DNA of 64,000 nt from Neckera pumila. Taxonomy: Eukaryota > Streptophyta > Bryopsida > Hypnales > Neckeraceae. Under the pieces are notes generated by a model. That model did not search any database. It was not told the origin of the DNA and was given only the letters and a program-made list of their open reading frames with translations. Position numbers and translations under genes: made by a program. The stretch is from assembly GCA_963969595.1 (NCBI GenBank), contig OZ018412.1, forward strand, positions 17,176,501 through 17,240,500. The letters run 5' to 3'. Below, one piece after another: positions 34,960-45,999 of the stretch; position 1 is the stretch's first letter, and the number at the start of each line of letters is the position of its first letter.

Positions 34960-37940
34960 AAGTCATATGTTTTTTTAATTTAATTCGTTTAGTCATATAT
35001 TAATATTGAGGTTGATAGCTTGACCAATATTGTTAGATGCCAATGTACATATTAGATTTTCCAGTCATGTCAATAGATGGTCTGACTTCACATGGCTTTT
35101 CTGTACCTTTGACATGATGGCATAGATTTTTGAAATTGGAGGCATGGTTGATTTTTAAGAAATGGCACTTGAATTGGGACACTCTACTAAGGATTTGTTC
35201 TAGAACAAAACATTTTGATTTGACCTATACCAACTCTATTATTGGCTACCATTGCATAGACAAGTCTATGCTATGTTAAATAATATGGTGATCTCATACC
35301 ATATTTATAGATGGAGGCTTGAAATTTGAATTTGTAGACTTCATTTATTTGGTTGGTGATGAAGTTTGAGTTAGACCCTGCTATTTTGACAACTTGTGGC
35401 CCAAGTTTGGAAGTTTGGAAATCCTTCTCCTTCATTGGATACCACTAAACTTAGCCATGCAGAATGAATTCACAAGGATGAACCATGCAATAGTAATGGA
35501 TGGGGATTTGAAATATATATATATGTATTTGGCCATTCCAAAACCTACACAAGTTGTGTTTGCTGGTGGATTTTTTCACAAGTGATTTGGAAATGCTACT
35601 GGTGTTTTGAGGAGATGGCTTCTTACAAAAGTTTTTTGTGCTAAAAATTCGATTCTTAAAGCATCCCAATTGGCAAAATGGCTAGGAGCCTGCCGTTGAA
35701 ATCATTGTGTATCACAAATTCATTAGATTATGATTTGCTATTCAGCTTTTTGAAATCTCTTGGTTGTTTTTTCATTGCAACTGCTATAACACGCTACTGT
35801 AAATTGTAGATAGTTGACATGTGCATTCTCACTAACTATGTGTTTATTAGATTGTATGGGTGCATGTGAGGTTCAAAACCTTTTTACCTAATTTACCATT
35901 GCAGATCTCAAAGACTTTGACAATTTATATTTTTCAAGGTTTTAAATTACACTACTTGCAAGATTCAGTACATGGCATAGTAGTTTGAGCTTTCAAATTA
36001 GTTATCATTTTTAGTTTGTTGTAAATTGTACCATTGTGTAGTACTAAGGTGATTTGATGGGTTTGATGGTTTGATGGCCTGACAAGAGAAGTACTCTATG
36101 TTGTCTTATAAATTTTATGATTTGTATAGTCCTGCAAAGTTTATAATATTTATGAATATGATAGAAAAGGCCTTCTAAAAGGGATGTCCCTCCCACCCAC
36201 CCGGGATTTTCTAAATCCTCAATCTTGTTACATTTTGTTTTGTTTTTACTGATGTGTGTTAATATTTCTTTTGGAAAGAATTTAAAAAATAATCATGAAG
36301 TGCTTGTACTCTTGATGTTTATTCTTTTGATTAAATAGCATGGCCTTAGGAGCTATTTAATTTAATTGTGCTTTTTAAAAGGTATAGGTGGTAATATATT
36401 AATACTTGGATTACTTGCCATGTAAATTCTTCAGTTGGTCTATATGCCCCTCCCACCCACCCACCCACCCACCTACCCACCCACCCACCCACCTACCCAC
36501 CCTTATTATTTTTTCTTTCTAATATCCTTGTACCTTGAGTAGCATAGCGATTTGTCACCAAAATTTTGGGCTTAATTTGTATTAGTTTTTTTTACTTAGT
36601 TTAGTTGTTTGCACAAAAGTTTATCACTTTTGTAATTTTTTTTTCTTCCTTGGATGCCATTAGGTATTTTTCAAAATTTTCTAGCTCTGTTAGATGACTC
36701 TATGGCATCACATGACTATTCCTTGCCATAATAGGGGATGGTGGAATAGAATTTAAATTAATGTTCCTAATTTAATCATGGAGTATGGGGCTTTGACTTA
36801 AATTTGGGACAGATATGGCACAAGTTTGATTGACATGACTTGATCTTCTTCCTTTATGGTTTGCCAATGTTTTGTTCAAAACCAACCATGTCACGGACAT
36901 CATATGGTAGTACCATATTATAGTAAAGTATGACGGCTTTTAAGGGCCCCTTAATTAATCATTGGTAGTGGAATTTTTTTAATCATACAAGCGGGTGCCC
37001 TCTGGTATAAGTTTGTTTGATTTGACCAATTTTCCCCTCTTTTTGCTTGGAGGCCAAGGCACATCTAGTCATGGCTGGATGCTTATAGTATGAATATTTA
37101 GCTAAAACCACTCTTGAACTTGTTCATTTTGGTTTGCAATCTTTTTTCTACAAGTGATTTAGAAGTATTTAATGGTGTTAAGAGTGAGGAGGTTATAGAT
37201 GGTGTCTTTACAGGTCTCTTATGTTTTACAATTTGTTAGACTGTGAGATGCTAGCCATTTTTTTGTTGTGATGTTTAAGCTTCGCAAGGTCTTTTTTCTT
37301 TTGAAATTGCAATAACAGGTTGCTATGAGCTAAAGACACCTTGCATGCCTACTCTGACTAACTTTGTGTTTGTTCAAGTATACAGATGCAGGTGAAATTT
37401 GTAGCTTCTTTGGTTAATTCACCAATGCATCTTACTCCAAGTTTATAGCAACTTCTCTTTTGATCAAGGTTCTTAACCATATTGCTTGTAGAATGTGGTT
37501 TATGGCATCTTTTTTCAAGCCTTTTGAAGATATGCCATTTTGGGGAATTTGAATAATTAATGTGTATGCAAGATTTAATCTTAGCATATGATGGTGATTA
37601 GTTTGTAGAAACTTGTCATCCTCACATTTTGTCATATTGACTACTTGATACACTAGAATATAATTGTTTTATACCAATTTGGATAGGATTTCCATTAGGT
37701 ATTACAATGCTCTTTCCAAAGATAAATGATTTGTGTTGGTACATTTGTAATCAATTTGATGTGAATACCAAATTGATTTGATGTAAGATTTGATGAGATT
37801 TTTAAACTTGATTTGAGTGGCTTCTATCTTATCTATATTTTTTTTTGCTAGATGTTAGTATGATAATGATTGTTCTAAAATTGATAGGATACGTCTTGTA
37901 AAAGGATGTCCCTCCTGTCCACCCTCGGTTCTCTAAATCC
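34960..37940 (+). repeat. Degenerate direct repeat of about 1.5-1.7 kb
   Basis: Two related segments follow each other. Matching stations in order are ACAAGTGATTT-GAA-T (35577 and 37150), ACTAACT-TGTGTTT (35831 and 37358), and AAAGGGATGTCCCTCC...TTCTCTAAATCCT (36177 and 37901). Spacing between the pairs changes, so indels have accumulated. A CCCACC microsatellite (36449-36501) lies between the copies. There is no coding frame. Confidence 0.55.
36449..36501. repeat. (CCCA)n microsatellite
   Basis: Repeated CCCACCCACCCACC with occasional CTACC variants. A shorter run is at 36190-36202. Confidence 0.9.
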
Positions 37941-38018
37941 TATATTCTAGGATATATGGTTGAAATATCTGGTTACTCAATGAAGATGATGTATCAATAG
38001 TAGAGATTGTTTTTTTTT

Positions 38019-39938
38019 CACTAGTAAAAAGAAGGCTATAAATTATTGACTGATATTAATGACTATAAAACTTATCATTTAGGACACTTATGACTGAATG
38101 AGTAGAGCCTGATTTTAGGAATTAAGTCATTTTGGACAAGTCATTTATTGTCATTAGTCATTTATCGATAACGATATATTTCTCATCTGGTTGCTTATGT
38201 GGAAGTTCATTAGCATCTGATGTTGACAAGGTTGTTAAGTTGGCTAGTGTGATCGATTGGGCTTGGCTATCATGGCACACGACATGTTTGCTAGGATGGA
38301 TGTGATTGGTGACTAGGTACCAATAATGTAGCAAGCGTTGTCCAACATGGTTGCTTATATGTCTATTGAGGTGGATGTGATTGGTGACTTGGTACTGCTA
38401 ATGTGACAACCATCGTCTGACGTGGTTGCTAACGGAGAACAAGTTACAAATGGTTGCTTAGTTGATGTAGCATCAATTCAAATCATTTTTATTCAATTGC
38501 CAATCATTGTCCAGTCATTTTTAGTCATTTGAGAAGTCATGTGTTGGTTATGCACCAAAGAACTATAGAATCCACTTGATGCTTTATTAGTTTTGATTTA
38601 GTATGTACCTTCTTCTTATATCTAAACCAAGATTTTTACTAATTTTCATCAAAATAGTTATAGGATTTCAATCAAGAATCATTTGTGACTATAGAAAAGA
38701 AGATCAATGACAAAGGCATGTAAAACAGGCAAAAATTCAAAACAAAGAAAGCATGGTACTATACTTGGAAGGTGGCAACTATATGACTAATCGGCTAAAA
38801 AAAAACCTCATCTTGAAATCTTGAGGTAAAAAAAAGAAGAAAAAAAAAAAAAAGGGTGAAAAAAACAAACAAGAGATGGCAAACTCAGCAACAAAAGGAT
38901 AACAAGCAACAAACAAACAACAAATAGCAAAAAAGATAGCAAACAACAAAAGACAACAAACAACAAATAAGAGGAGTAGGAAAAAATGAAAAGAAGATGA
39001 TTAGCAAGAAGCAAGAAGAAGAACCTAATTGATGCAGTTAAGACCTAAACCCTCACTTAGAAATTTTGAAGCCAAAACTAGTTTGAGGAAAAAATGAGAA
39101 GAGGATGATTAGCAAGAAACAAGTAGAAGAACTTGATTTCTTGCATTTAGGAGGCAACAACTAATTTAAAGAGGTGGTGACTAATCTAAAGCCTAACTGT
39201 GGATGAAACCCGAGACTGCTACCTGTAGTTGAAACTGAAAAAATTATTTTTTTGGATTGGTTGAGTCAACTATATGTGTTATAAACTCTAGTCTTTGTAC
39301 AAAGAATCCAAATATAAAAATGCATTACACAATTTTACTATATAAATTGAATACATTATCCTTTTAAACAAATATTTCAATTGCAAGAGCATGAAGATGT
39401 AACAGTGGTTCATGTTGCAACCTATATTCTTTCTACAGTAGCTAGTGCAATTCCACGCTCTCAATTCCAAAAAAGATATTCAAATATAGTGAGAACCAAT
39501 ATCATTTGCATATTTGTCAAATTGTGAATATTTTAAATTTTGTAAATGTCAATTTCCATCAATTTTTGTGTACAATAATTTGAAATGATGTATTTCAACA
39601 TGCAAAGGCACAAAATTTTTTTTGGAATTAAAAAAAAGACAAAATAGACAAATAATGGTATACAAAACTGAGTTTTAACATGGCTAACTCTAAAACTAAT
39701 TTTGCTTTCACATCACAACTAATTTCTCTTCAATATTTTATAGGTATTATTTTATATGTTGCATACTACAATTTTTGTATACTGACTTTTATAAATTTTC
39801 TATTAATATTAATGGCATGGTTGTTTGAAATGACAAAGTTCCAAGTCCATATTCAATTTTGTTTGTCACTCTATATGTCCTAAATGACTAGTTTTGAGTC
39901 ATGTGGCCCAATTATTTATAGCATTTTTTCTACTAGTG
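38019..39938. mobile_element. CACTA-like non-autonomous element
   Basis: The left end CACTAGTAAAAAGAAGGC and the right end TTTTTTCTACTAGTG are inverted and start with CACTA, as in En/Spm-type transposons. Subterminal regions on both sides repeat words such as GTCATTTA, GACTA and GACAATGAC. The 1.9-kb interior holds a short minisatellite (GGTGGATGTGATTGGTGACT twice, near 38296 and 38371) and an A-rich stretch (38815-39000), but no transposase. A three-base target duplication is not clear (ttt versus tta). Confidence 0.5.
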
Positions 39939-39954
39939 TTATGTGTAGATAAAT

Positions 39955-40560
39955 GAGGTTTGTTTGCAAGGTATTTTTGCAAAGATGTACAATTTTTGAG
40001 GTGGTGGTTTTTGTACACATAAATGAGGTACAGAAATTTATGTAGTTCTATTTCACTCATATTCAATTTTCTTTTTAGTTTTTAGTTATACTAGCATTGA
40101 AGTTCAACTAACAATTTTGTTATTGTACAGGACAATTGGCCTTTTGCTAGGTTTTCAAGAAAGTGAATAGGGGAAGGGAAATTGTTGCAGAAGGTGTAGA
40201 CATTGTGTTGAAGAATTTGGGGCTTAACACATTAGAAGATGTTTTCAAAAAGCCAATTTATAATAGAGTTGCACAAGCCAAAATTATACCAGTGATGAAG
40301 GTAATGGCTGGCACCTTAGTGGTTCTAATTTCTCCCGTCGTCTTTAATATGACTATGAAGACCGGGAGGTCAATTAACAAATTAGAATTTGTAAAAAAAG
40401 AGCTACCAATGACTTGCGTTTATGATTGCAAAAGCATTTATTTGGGAGACTTATGACTAGACAATGACTAAAGCCCAATTTTAGGATTAGAGTCAATTTG
40501 GACAAATCATTTGTTTTCATGAATCATTTATTTATAGTGATTTATGACTAAGTCCAAATT
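39955..40560 (+). mobile_element. Remnant with conserved coding-like segment, copy 2
   Basis: This stretch matches 30940-31530. It contains an open segment of 97 codons (40163-40456) of mixed composition that reads on in-frame from upstream sequence with a hydrophobic patch (TLVVLISPVVF). I do not recognise the protein. Being repeated inside mobile DNA, it is either a transposon gene fragment or a captured host gene fragment. Confidence 0.45.
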
Positions 40561-41166
40561 AGCAATCCAGTTAGTGCATAGCTTGATGAACTTCCACATC
40601 AACCTATTGTAAATGCATAATAAGGTAGATATGCCTATTACTATCCTAATTTGCAATTAGAATATCTTGAGGCCAATTCCAAGAAGTATACATGTTTTTC
40701 AAAGGTGTGTGCTTGTTTCACAAATCAAATCCAAGTGGAATTATAATTTTTCAATTAAAATTGTGATTCCTGTGAATTTTTGAAGTGGTTTGTTCTGATA
40801 TTACAAAACTACTCAGAGTGGAGTCCCCACAAACAAGCCATAACCACCTTTCCATATATTTAATGGCATTTAAATACTCACCAATAAAAGATTGTCACGT
40901 TACTCCTTGTAGGCCATAATGCATTGATTTTGTCAGATTGAATGGATTTGGATGTTTTTTTGGACAAAATTGGAGTAAAAAATACGGGATAGAATTGGAC
41001 AGTGAGCAAAATTGGGCTGGTTTACTTTAACTTAGAAGCTTTTTTGGAGCCATGTGCATGGGTCAAAACATGTAGATGAAAACTCAACAATTCATCCAAA
41101 AAAATCTACGTTCATCCTCAAAAGAGTGGAATATGTTCTCTTTATTTACATTCAAATTACAGAGTA
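40561..41166. other. Intergenic, nothing recognised
   Basis: AT-rich DNA without a gene, array or clear inverted repeats. Confidence 0.4.
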
Positions 41167-41746
41167 CTCCCTCTGTCTCAAAATAAATCCAGGGTTTCTT
41201 AGAAATGGCTAGATTAATACGCGAGTTGTTCCTATTTTCAAAAAATTGTAAAGATATTGTAGATTCTACTAAACTGCACTAGGTGTGAAAGAATGGAAGT
41301 CAAAAGTGAAGCGGCGCATATTGAAAACAAGAGGCAAAAGTGACAATTTTTTGCCCTTTTTGGAATTGCTCCAGTGGTATTAATTTTGATCATTCTTTGA
41401 GCAATGCTAGTGCAATGATGTTCATTGATGTCTTTTGTATTCAATTTTGACAATTTCTTGTGATTCAAGTTCAAGAAATTCTCAACATGAGATTTTTTAG
41501 TAGCACTTTTTGTATAGTTTTGGGTTGAATTCTTTGCCTTTGGTTGATTAGAGTTTGCGTTTTGATTCTTTTGCAAGAATTGAATTGCTATATAGTCTTT
41601 GGAATGTTACATCTATAGGTTTTTTTGCTTGCGGGTGTTCAAACTAGCTTCAATTGTTGTCTATCAAGTTGTGGAGAGCCAATTTCAAATTTAATTTGAG
41701 ACAAGTATATTAAGAAACCCTTGGGTTTATTTCGAGACGGAGGGAG
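41167..41746. mobile_element. Stowaway-like (Tc1/mariner) MITE
   Basis: The 580-bp unit begins CTCCCTCTGTCTCAAAATAA and ends TTATTTCGAGACGGAGGGAG, with TA on both sides. This is the classical terminus of plant Stowaway elements and their TA target duplication. The interior is non-coding. Confidence 0.85.
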
Positions 41747-41759
41747 TATAACCATACCT

Positions 41760-42150
41760 TAAGTTTGGCTGGCTGGCTGTTTGTTTGTTTTGTTTTGTTA
41801 TATTGAGATTTCTCGGACCGTGCGTCTCCCGGCCGCATGGTGGGTACCGTCAGAAAGCTCTTGGCGAGGAAGGGTGCACACGCTTGGTTTTGTGGCGTTT
41901 GGACCTACAATGCGGAAGTTATTGAATTTCAAAGTATTTATGGATCAAAAAAATTAGAAATTACTTTTGCTTTGATTTTGGTTGTGTTCTTGGTATAGTT
42001 GGAAAGCTCTTGGTGAGGAGGGGTGGCCAGTCTTTGTTTTGTGGCATTTGGAATGACGGTGTGAAAGATATTGAATTTCAAAGTTTTTATTATGAATTAG
42101 AAAACTAGAAAATTATTTTTACTATGATTTTAGCTGTGGCAACGGCACAG
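41760..42150 (+). repeat. Two units of the GAGGGGTGCACGGG repeat family
   Basis: After GGCTGGCTGTTTGTTTG come two related units (CAGAAAGCTCTTGGCGAGGAAGGGTGCACACG and TTGGAAAGCTCTTGGTGAGGAGGGG, near 41850 and 42000), each ending in TTGAATTTCAAAG-TTTAT. It lies just before the HhH gene, so it may reach the promoter. Confidence 0.6.
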
Positions 42151-42354
42151 GGCTACACTTGTTTTAATGAAATTCCATTCAAAATAGGAACCTGCTCCCA
42201 CCCCCCAAGATTCTGGGGGACGATGGATTTTGCGAGAGAGATGATCTGTGGCGACTGCTTTGAGACTTTCCTAAAACCCTGGCAGTTCAGTTTGCGAGGT
42301 TGAAGCAGGGGATCGATAAGGTCACACAGTGCGCAACTGAGGAACCAGCTGAAG

Positions 42355-43999
42355 ATGGTGCAGTTTGAGAGCGACGATGCACAGGAATGGAGAGAAGCGT
42401 TGGACGCGTACGAGGACCGGCTGGAGGCTTTAGGGAACTCCAAACTGGTGGAGCTCGATGCGTTTTACAGCTCGGAGCTTCCCAAAGTGGTGGCAGAGCG
42501 CCACCCGGAGGCGTACATCACGCAGGAGGAGCTCATGAAGATCATGGACTGGAAGCTGAGTCGGGGCAAATGGAGGTGCTCAACACTCATTCAATTCTGG
42601 CACAATTCTGCTTGCTATGAGGTGCTAAGAGAATCAGCTGAAAGAAAAGTACGCAATTAGGGTCAGTCTTGCGTAGAGGCAGATACCCTTGTAATGCTTT
42701 TGATCATGTTTTGCATACTACCCACTGGGGGGAAACTTTTCCTGTGGTTTATATCAGATTGCACTCTGAGGTTTCGTTCTGTGTCTTGAGCTTTGCGATT
42801 GCACACACATTTTGTTGTGGAGTCACGTTTAGGGTTCGATAAGAGACGAGAACCTGGCGCCATTTGAACTAGATGGGTTTAGTAATGAAACGCAATCGGA
42901 ATTAGGATCGATGTGTAGCTCTTGATCATGCTGTACATATTACTCTCTAGGGCACAATTAAAAACTTGGGTGATCCTTTTGCTGCGATTTTCATTTGAAT
43001 TGGAATGCACTTCTGAGGTTTCGTTCTGTGTCTTGGAGTTTGCATTTGAACATACATTTGGTTTTATCGTCACGTTTAAGGTTTAGGGATTGACTAGGGT
43101 CGAAGAAATGGTGCATCCGATCTTCGGTCACGTCGGCGAGCATTGTCTCACCATTGTTACTCTATTTCTTGAGTGCCTTCTTTAGATTCTCAACTTCGAA
43201 TGTGTGAGAGCAGGGCTCGGTTGCAGAGTTTCGTGGCAGCGCTGAGCGACGATGAGGTGCAGGCGGCATCGCAAAAGGCATTTGCCGCTCTTCCAAGTCT
43301 GAAAGACTCTATCAATGCGCTCTCAAAACTGAAGGGCGTAGGACCTGCGACTGCATCTGCTGTGCTTGCTGTCCACGCGCCCTCCATGGCCCCTTTCATG
43401 TCGGATGAGGTATGCCTCCCAAAAATCATGTCAGCTCTTCGTCTCTTCGACATTCGATCTCTCCAATTTAGTTTCTCGAGATCAAGAACGTGCTCATGAC
43501 ATCTTTGCAATTGCAGGCTATGGTGGCTGCGTTAGGCGGTGTGAAAGACTACACGTTAAAATCCTATCTCTTCTTTGCTGAAAAGCTGCAAAACAAAGCG
43601 GAGGTATGACACCGCGCATTTCCTTGAAAGTCCCGAGGATTTCCCCTAAATTTTTATAAAACGACCAGTTTGATTAGTCATATTGTGAAGAATATAATGC
43701 AGATTATGTAAATTTTATATCACGAGAAGCATTGAAGCCCATTTTATGTGTTGGTAAATACTAGTTTAGCCATTTGGCCTTTCTCAAATTCCAAACTCTG
43801 GTTGCAGGAACTTAGTAAACTAGGACCTGAGGTGGAGAGCTTTACGCCTTCAGATGTGGAAAGAGCACTGTGGTCAACTGCCGCTGCGTCTATGCCCAAG
43901 AAGACCTCCAAAACTACCAAGCCCAGCAAAGCAAAAGCAGCTGGAGGTGCAGCTTCAGCTGCCGCTGCCAAGGGTGCGAAAAGGAAAAGAGTGATCTGA
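42355..43999 (+). CDS. Helix-hairpin-helix (HhH) domain nuclear protein
   Basis: Four exons (42355-42575, 43214-43409, 43517-43603, 43808-43999) join with GT-AG introns into 231 residues. The motif LSKLKGVGPATASAVLAV (residues 110-127) is a helix-hairpin-helix of the DNA-glycosylase type, a DNA-backbone-binding element. A helical region follows (VAALGGVKDYTLKSYLFFAEKLQNKAEEL). The tail is Lys/Ala-rich and ends KGAKRKRVI, a likely nuclear signal and DNA-contact tail. I see no catalytic Lys/Asp pair of HhH-GPD glycosylases, so enzymatic activity is not shown. Homologous unnamed proteins of this layout exist in plants and fungi. Intron 1 (638 bp) contains a tandem duplication. The start is the first ATG in the exon and is followed by a continuous acidic helical region. 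Confidence 0.82.
42680..43090 (+). repeat. Tandem duplication within intron 1 of the HhH gene
   Basis: Two diverged copies of about 200 bp share CTTTTGATCATG/CTCTTGATCATG, GAGGTTTCGTTCTGTGTCTT and GTCACGTTTA-GGTT. The offset is about 240 bp. Both lie wholly in the intron. Confidence 0.65.
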
Positions 44000-44289
44000 T
44001 GTCGGGAAGTTACCATACCTGGGCTTGTGCGCACAAGCAAACCCTTTAGCTTTTGGTTTTGCATCCTGTGCTTGTAGAACTTTATCGCCCCGGATTAGTA
44101 CAGGATCACGAAGCTCCAAATAGTTTCGGAAGTAGGGATGAGTGAATCCATGAACTGTAGACCACGTGGATGTTGAGAACGTGCATGTACTCTGTTTTTT
44201 TGTAGAATTCCTCAACCTCATTATCGACAGACCGGACTGCTAGCTAGATCCAATGTGATTTGGTGCGTTTGAAATTGTATATGGCAGAA

Positions 44290-44736
44290 CAGCCCATTGT
44301 GGTCAGAAGACCCACAGTGGACACCTAGGGAATGATGTCATTGTGGTTTTAAAAAAAAAAATGAGATTTTGGCCACAATGAATGCATTAGTTGTTAGTAA
44401 TGGAGTGATTAGCGACCTCATTAGGATCTTTCAATTTTTCAGTGTAAATTCATTGCAAGAAGTGACTTTTTAGTGGCCTTCCATGTTAAGAAATACCATA
44501 CTGTTTGAGGTGAACATGATGACCATTATGGATACACTTCTTGTTGATTTTGGGTAGTTTGGAGACTCTTTTGGGAGGTTCACTTCAAAAATTCATAAAA
44601 AATTCATACTTTGTTGAAAACATGTAATCTCAATTGTTGTCACCATTTCTCACACTTGTCTTTATGTAAGCCAAAAAATTTAAAAATTTCAGCAATGGCA
44701 TGAGGGCAAACTCCTAATTTTGACCGCAATGGGCTG
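44290..44736 (+). mobile_element. MITE with CAGCCCATTG-GGTCA ends, copy 1
   Basis: It begins CAGCCCATTGTGGTCA and ends TGACCGCAATGGGCTG, a terminal inverted repeat of 16 bp with one mismatch. A related copy in opposite orientation is at 55556-55977. It is non-coding and lies 290 bp after the HhH gene. Confidence 0.65.
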
Positions 44737-45844
44737 TACCTTAGTGTTTATAATGAAGTTGAATGTGCACGTCATTTTCCACCAATTTCACATCCTTTTT
44801 GGATATTCGGCTGACAAAATATTGCAAAAGCATTACGGAGTCATATGTATGACATTCTGAATTCTTGATCTGTGAACAGGGTACTGCTGGAAATTTGCCA
44901 GAAGGTTGAAAACGATGAGAGTCGCGATGATACCGCAAAAGCTACATCACCTGGGATGTTCTTTCAGTTCGCCTGTAGCAGTAGCCCGAAAATAAGTACT
45001 GTAGTCCGAAAATTCTATTTTCAGCGCCGTCTTTGTAATGAATGCTTCTCTCTTCAGCTTCCTCTACACACTTCAGGAGCAGCGTCGTCCGCTAAGGTAT
45101 AACTTGAGAGATGCTGCATTTTCGCATCAGCCGATCTTTTCAGTTGGGGTGCCTTCTGCAAGTAGTAAAACCTTTCGTGTGTGCATTGTGGCATTTGTTT
45201 GATCGGTTGGAGGTGCGGTTCACCGTGACTTTGTGAGCCTGAATTTGCTGCTCGAGCCACGGACGCTGCTGAGGTGGGTTTTTGGCTTACACCATCTACG
45301 CCGTGGCGTAATTCTTGGTCCCAGCCCTAGTTCGTGCGAGTTTAGTGCCAGAGGCTTGAGTCGAGTGGAGTGTCTTTCTTTCTTTTGAATTTCTGGAGTA
45401 GTTTGTTAGCGAGAGCAGCACGAGAGTGAGCAAGTCCTCGAGAGGGATCCTGGTGTGGAGTTGCTGTCGTTCGTGCGGAGTTTGTCGCACATTTATCGCA
45501 GCGCTTCTTTCCCTGGAGATTTTTCGTCGCCATGCAGTCCAAAAATGAAAAAATCAGCTCCTAGCTTGTCGCCTTGGTTGCATCTACTTCCATCGCCGGG
45601 GAATTGTTTCTTGAGCTCCTCGTTTTTAATAATTTTCTTCCCTTTCAAGCTTTGATGAAGCTCCTCATGCACGGTGCTATGGCTTGTCGTCACTGAAAGT
45701 GCCAATCTCAGTTTCTCGTGTTTTTCACTTTTGTTTTCTTGTTTTGTGACATCACGCCGGTGTTCGAATTCAGCAGGAACACACGCGGGCTATTTTCCAA
45801 AGTCGCATCTTCGACAAGAAAAACTAGCTCCTCCGAAATTCTCG

Positions 45845-45970
45845 GTAAGTTTCAAACTCACGGCGAAATCCCATGGCGATTTTAATGTAATTGTCTCTCC
45901 AGAATCTTTGTTCATTGTATGAATTGTTTACTCATTCATTTCAACCGTTTTGTTCCTTTCGCATTATTAG
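45845..45970 (+). other. Probable 5' UTR intron of the 2OG oxygenase gene
   Basis: A strong donor (CTCG/GTAAGT at 45845) and an acceptor (CATTATTAG ending at 45970) bracket 126 bp, 29 bp before the start codon at 46000. The sequence before the donor (about 45300-45844) is GC-richer and may be the transcribed leader. Transcripts would be needed to prove this. Confidence 0.4.
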
Positions 45971-45999
45971 TGGTTCGACGGCGGGTTTGAGCAGCAGCG

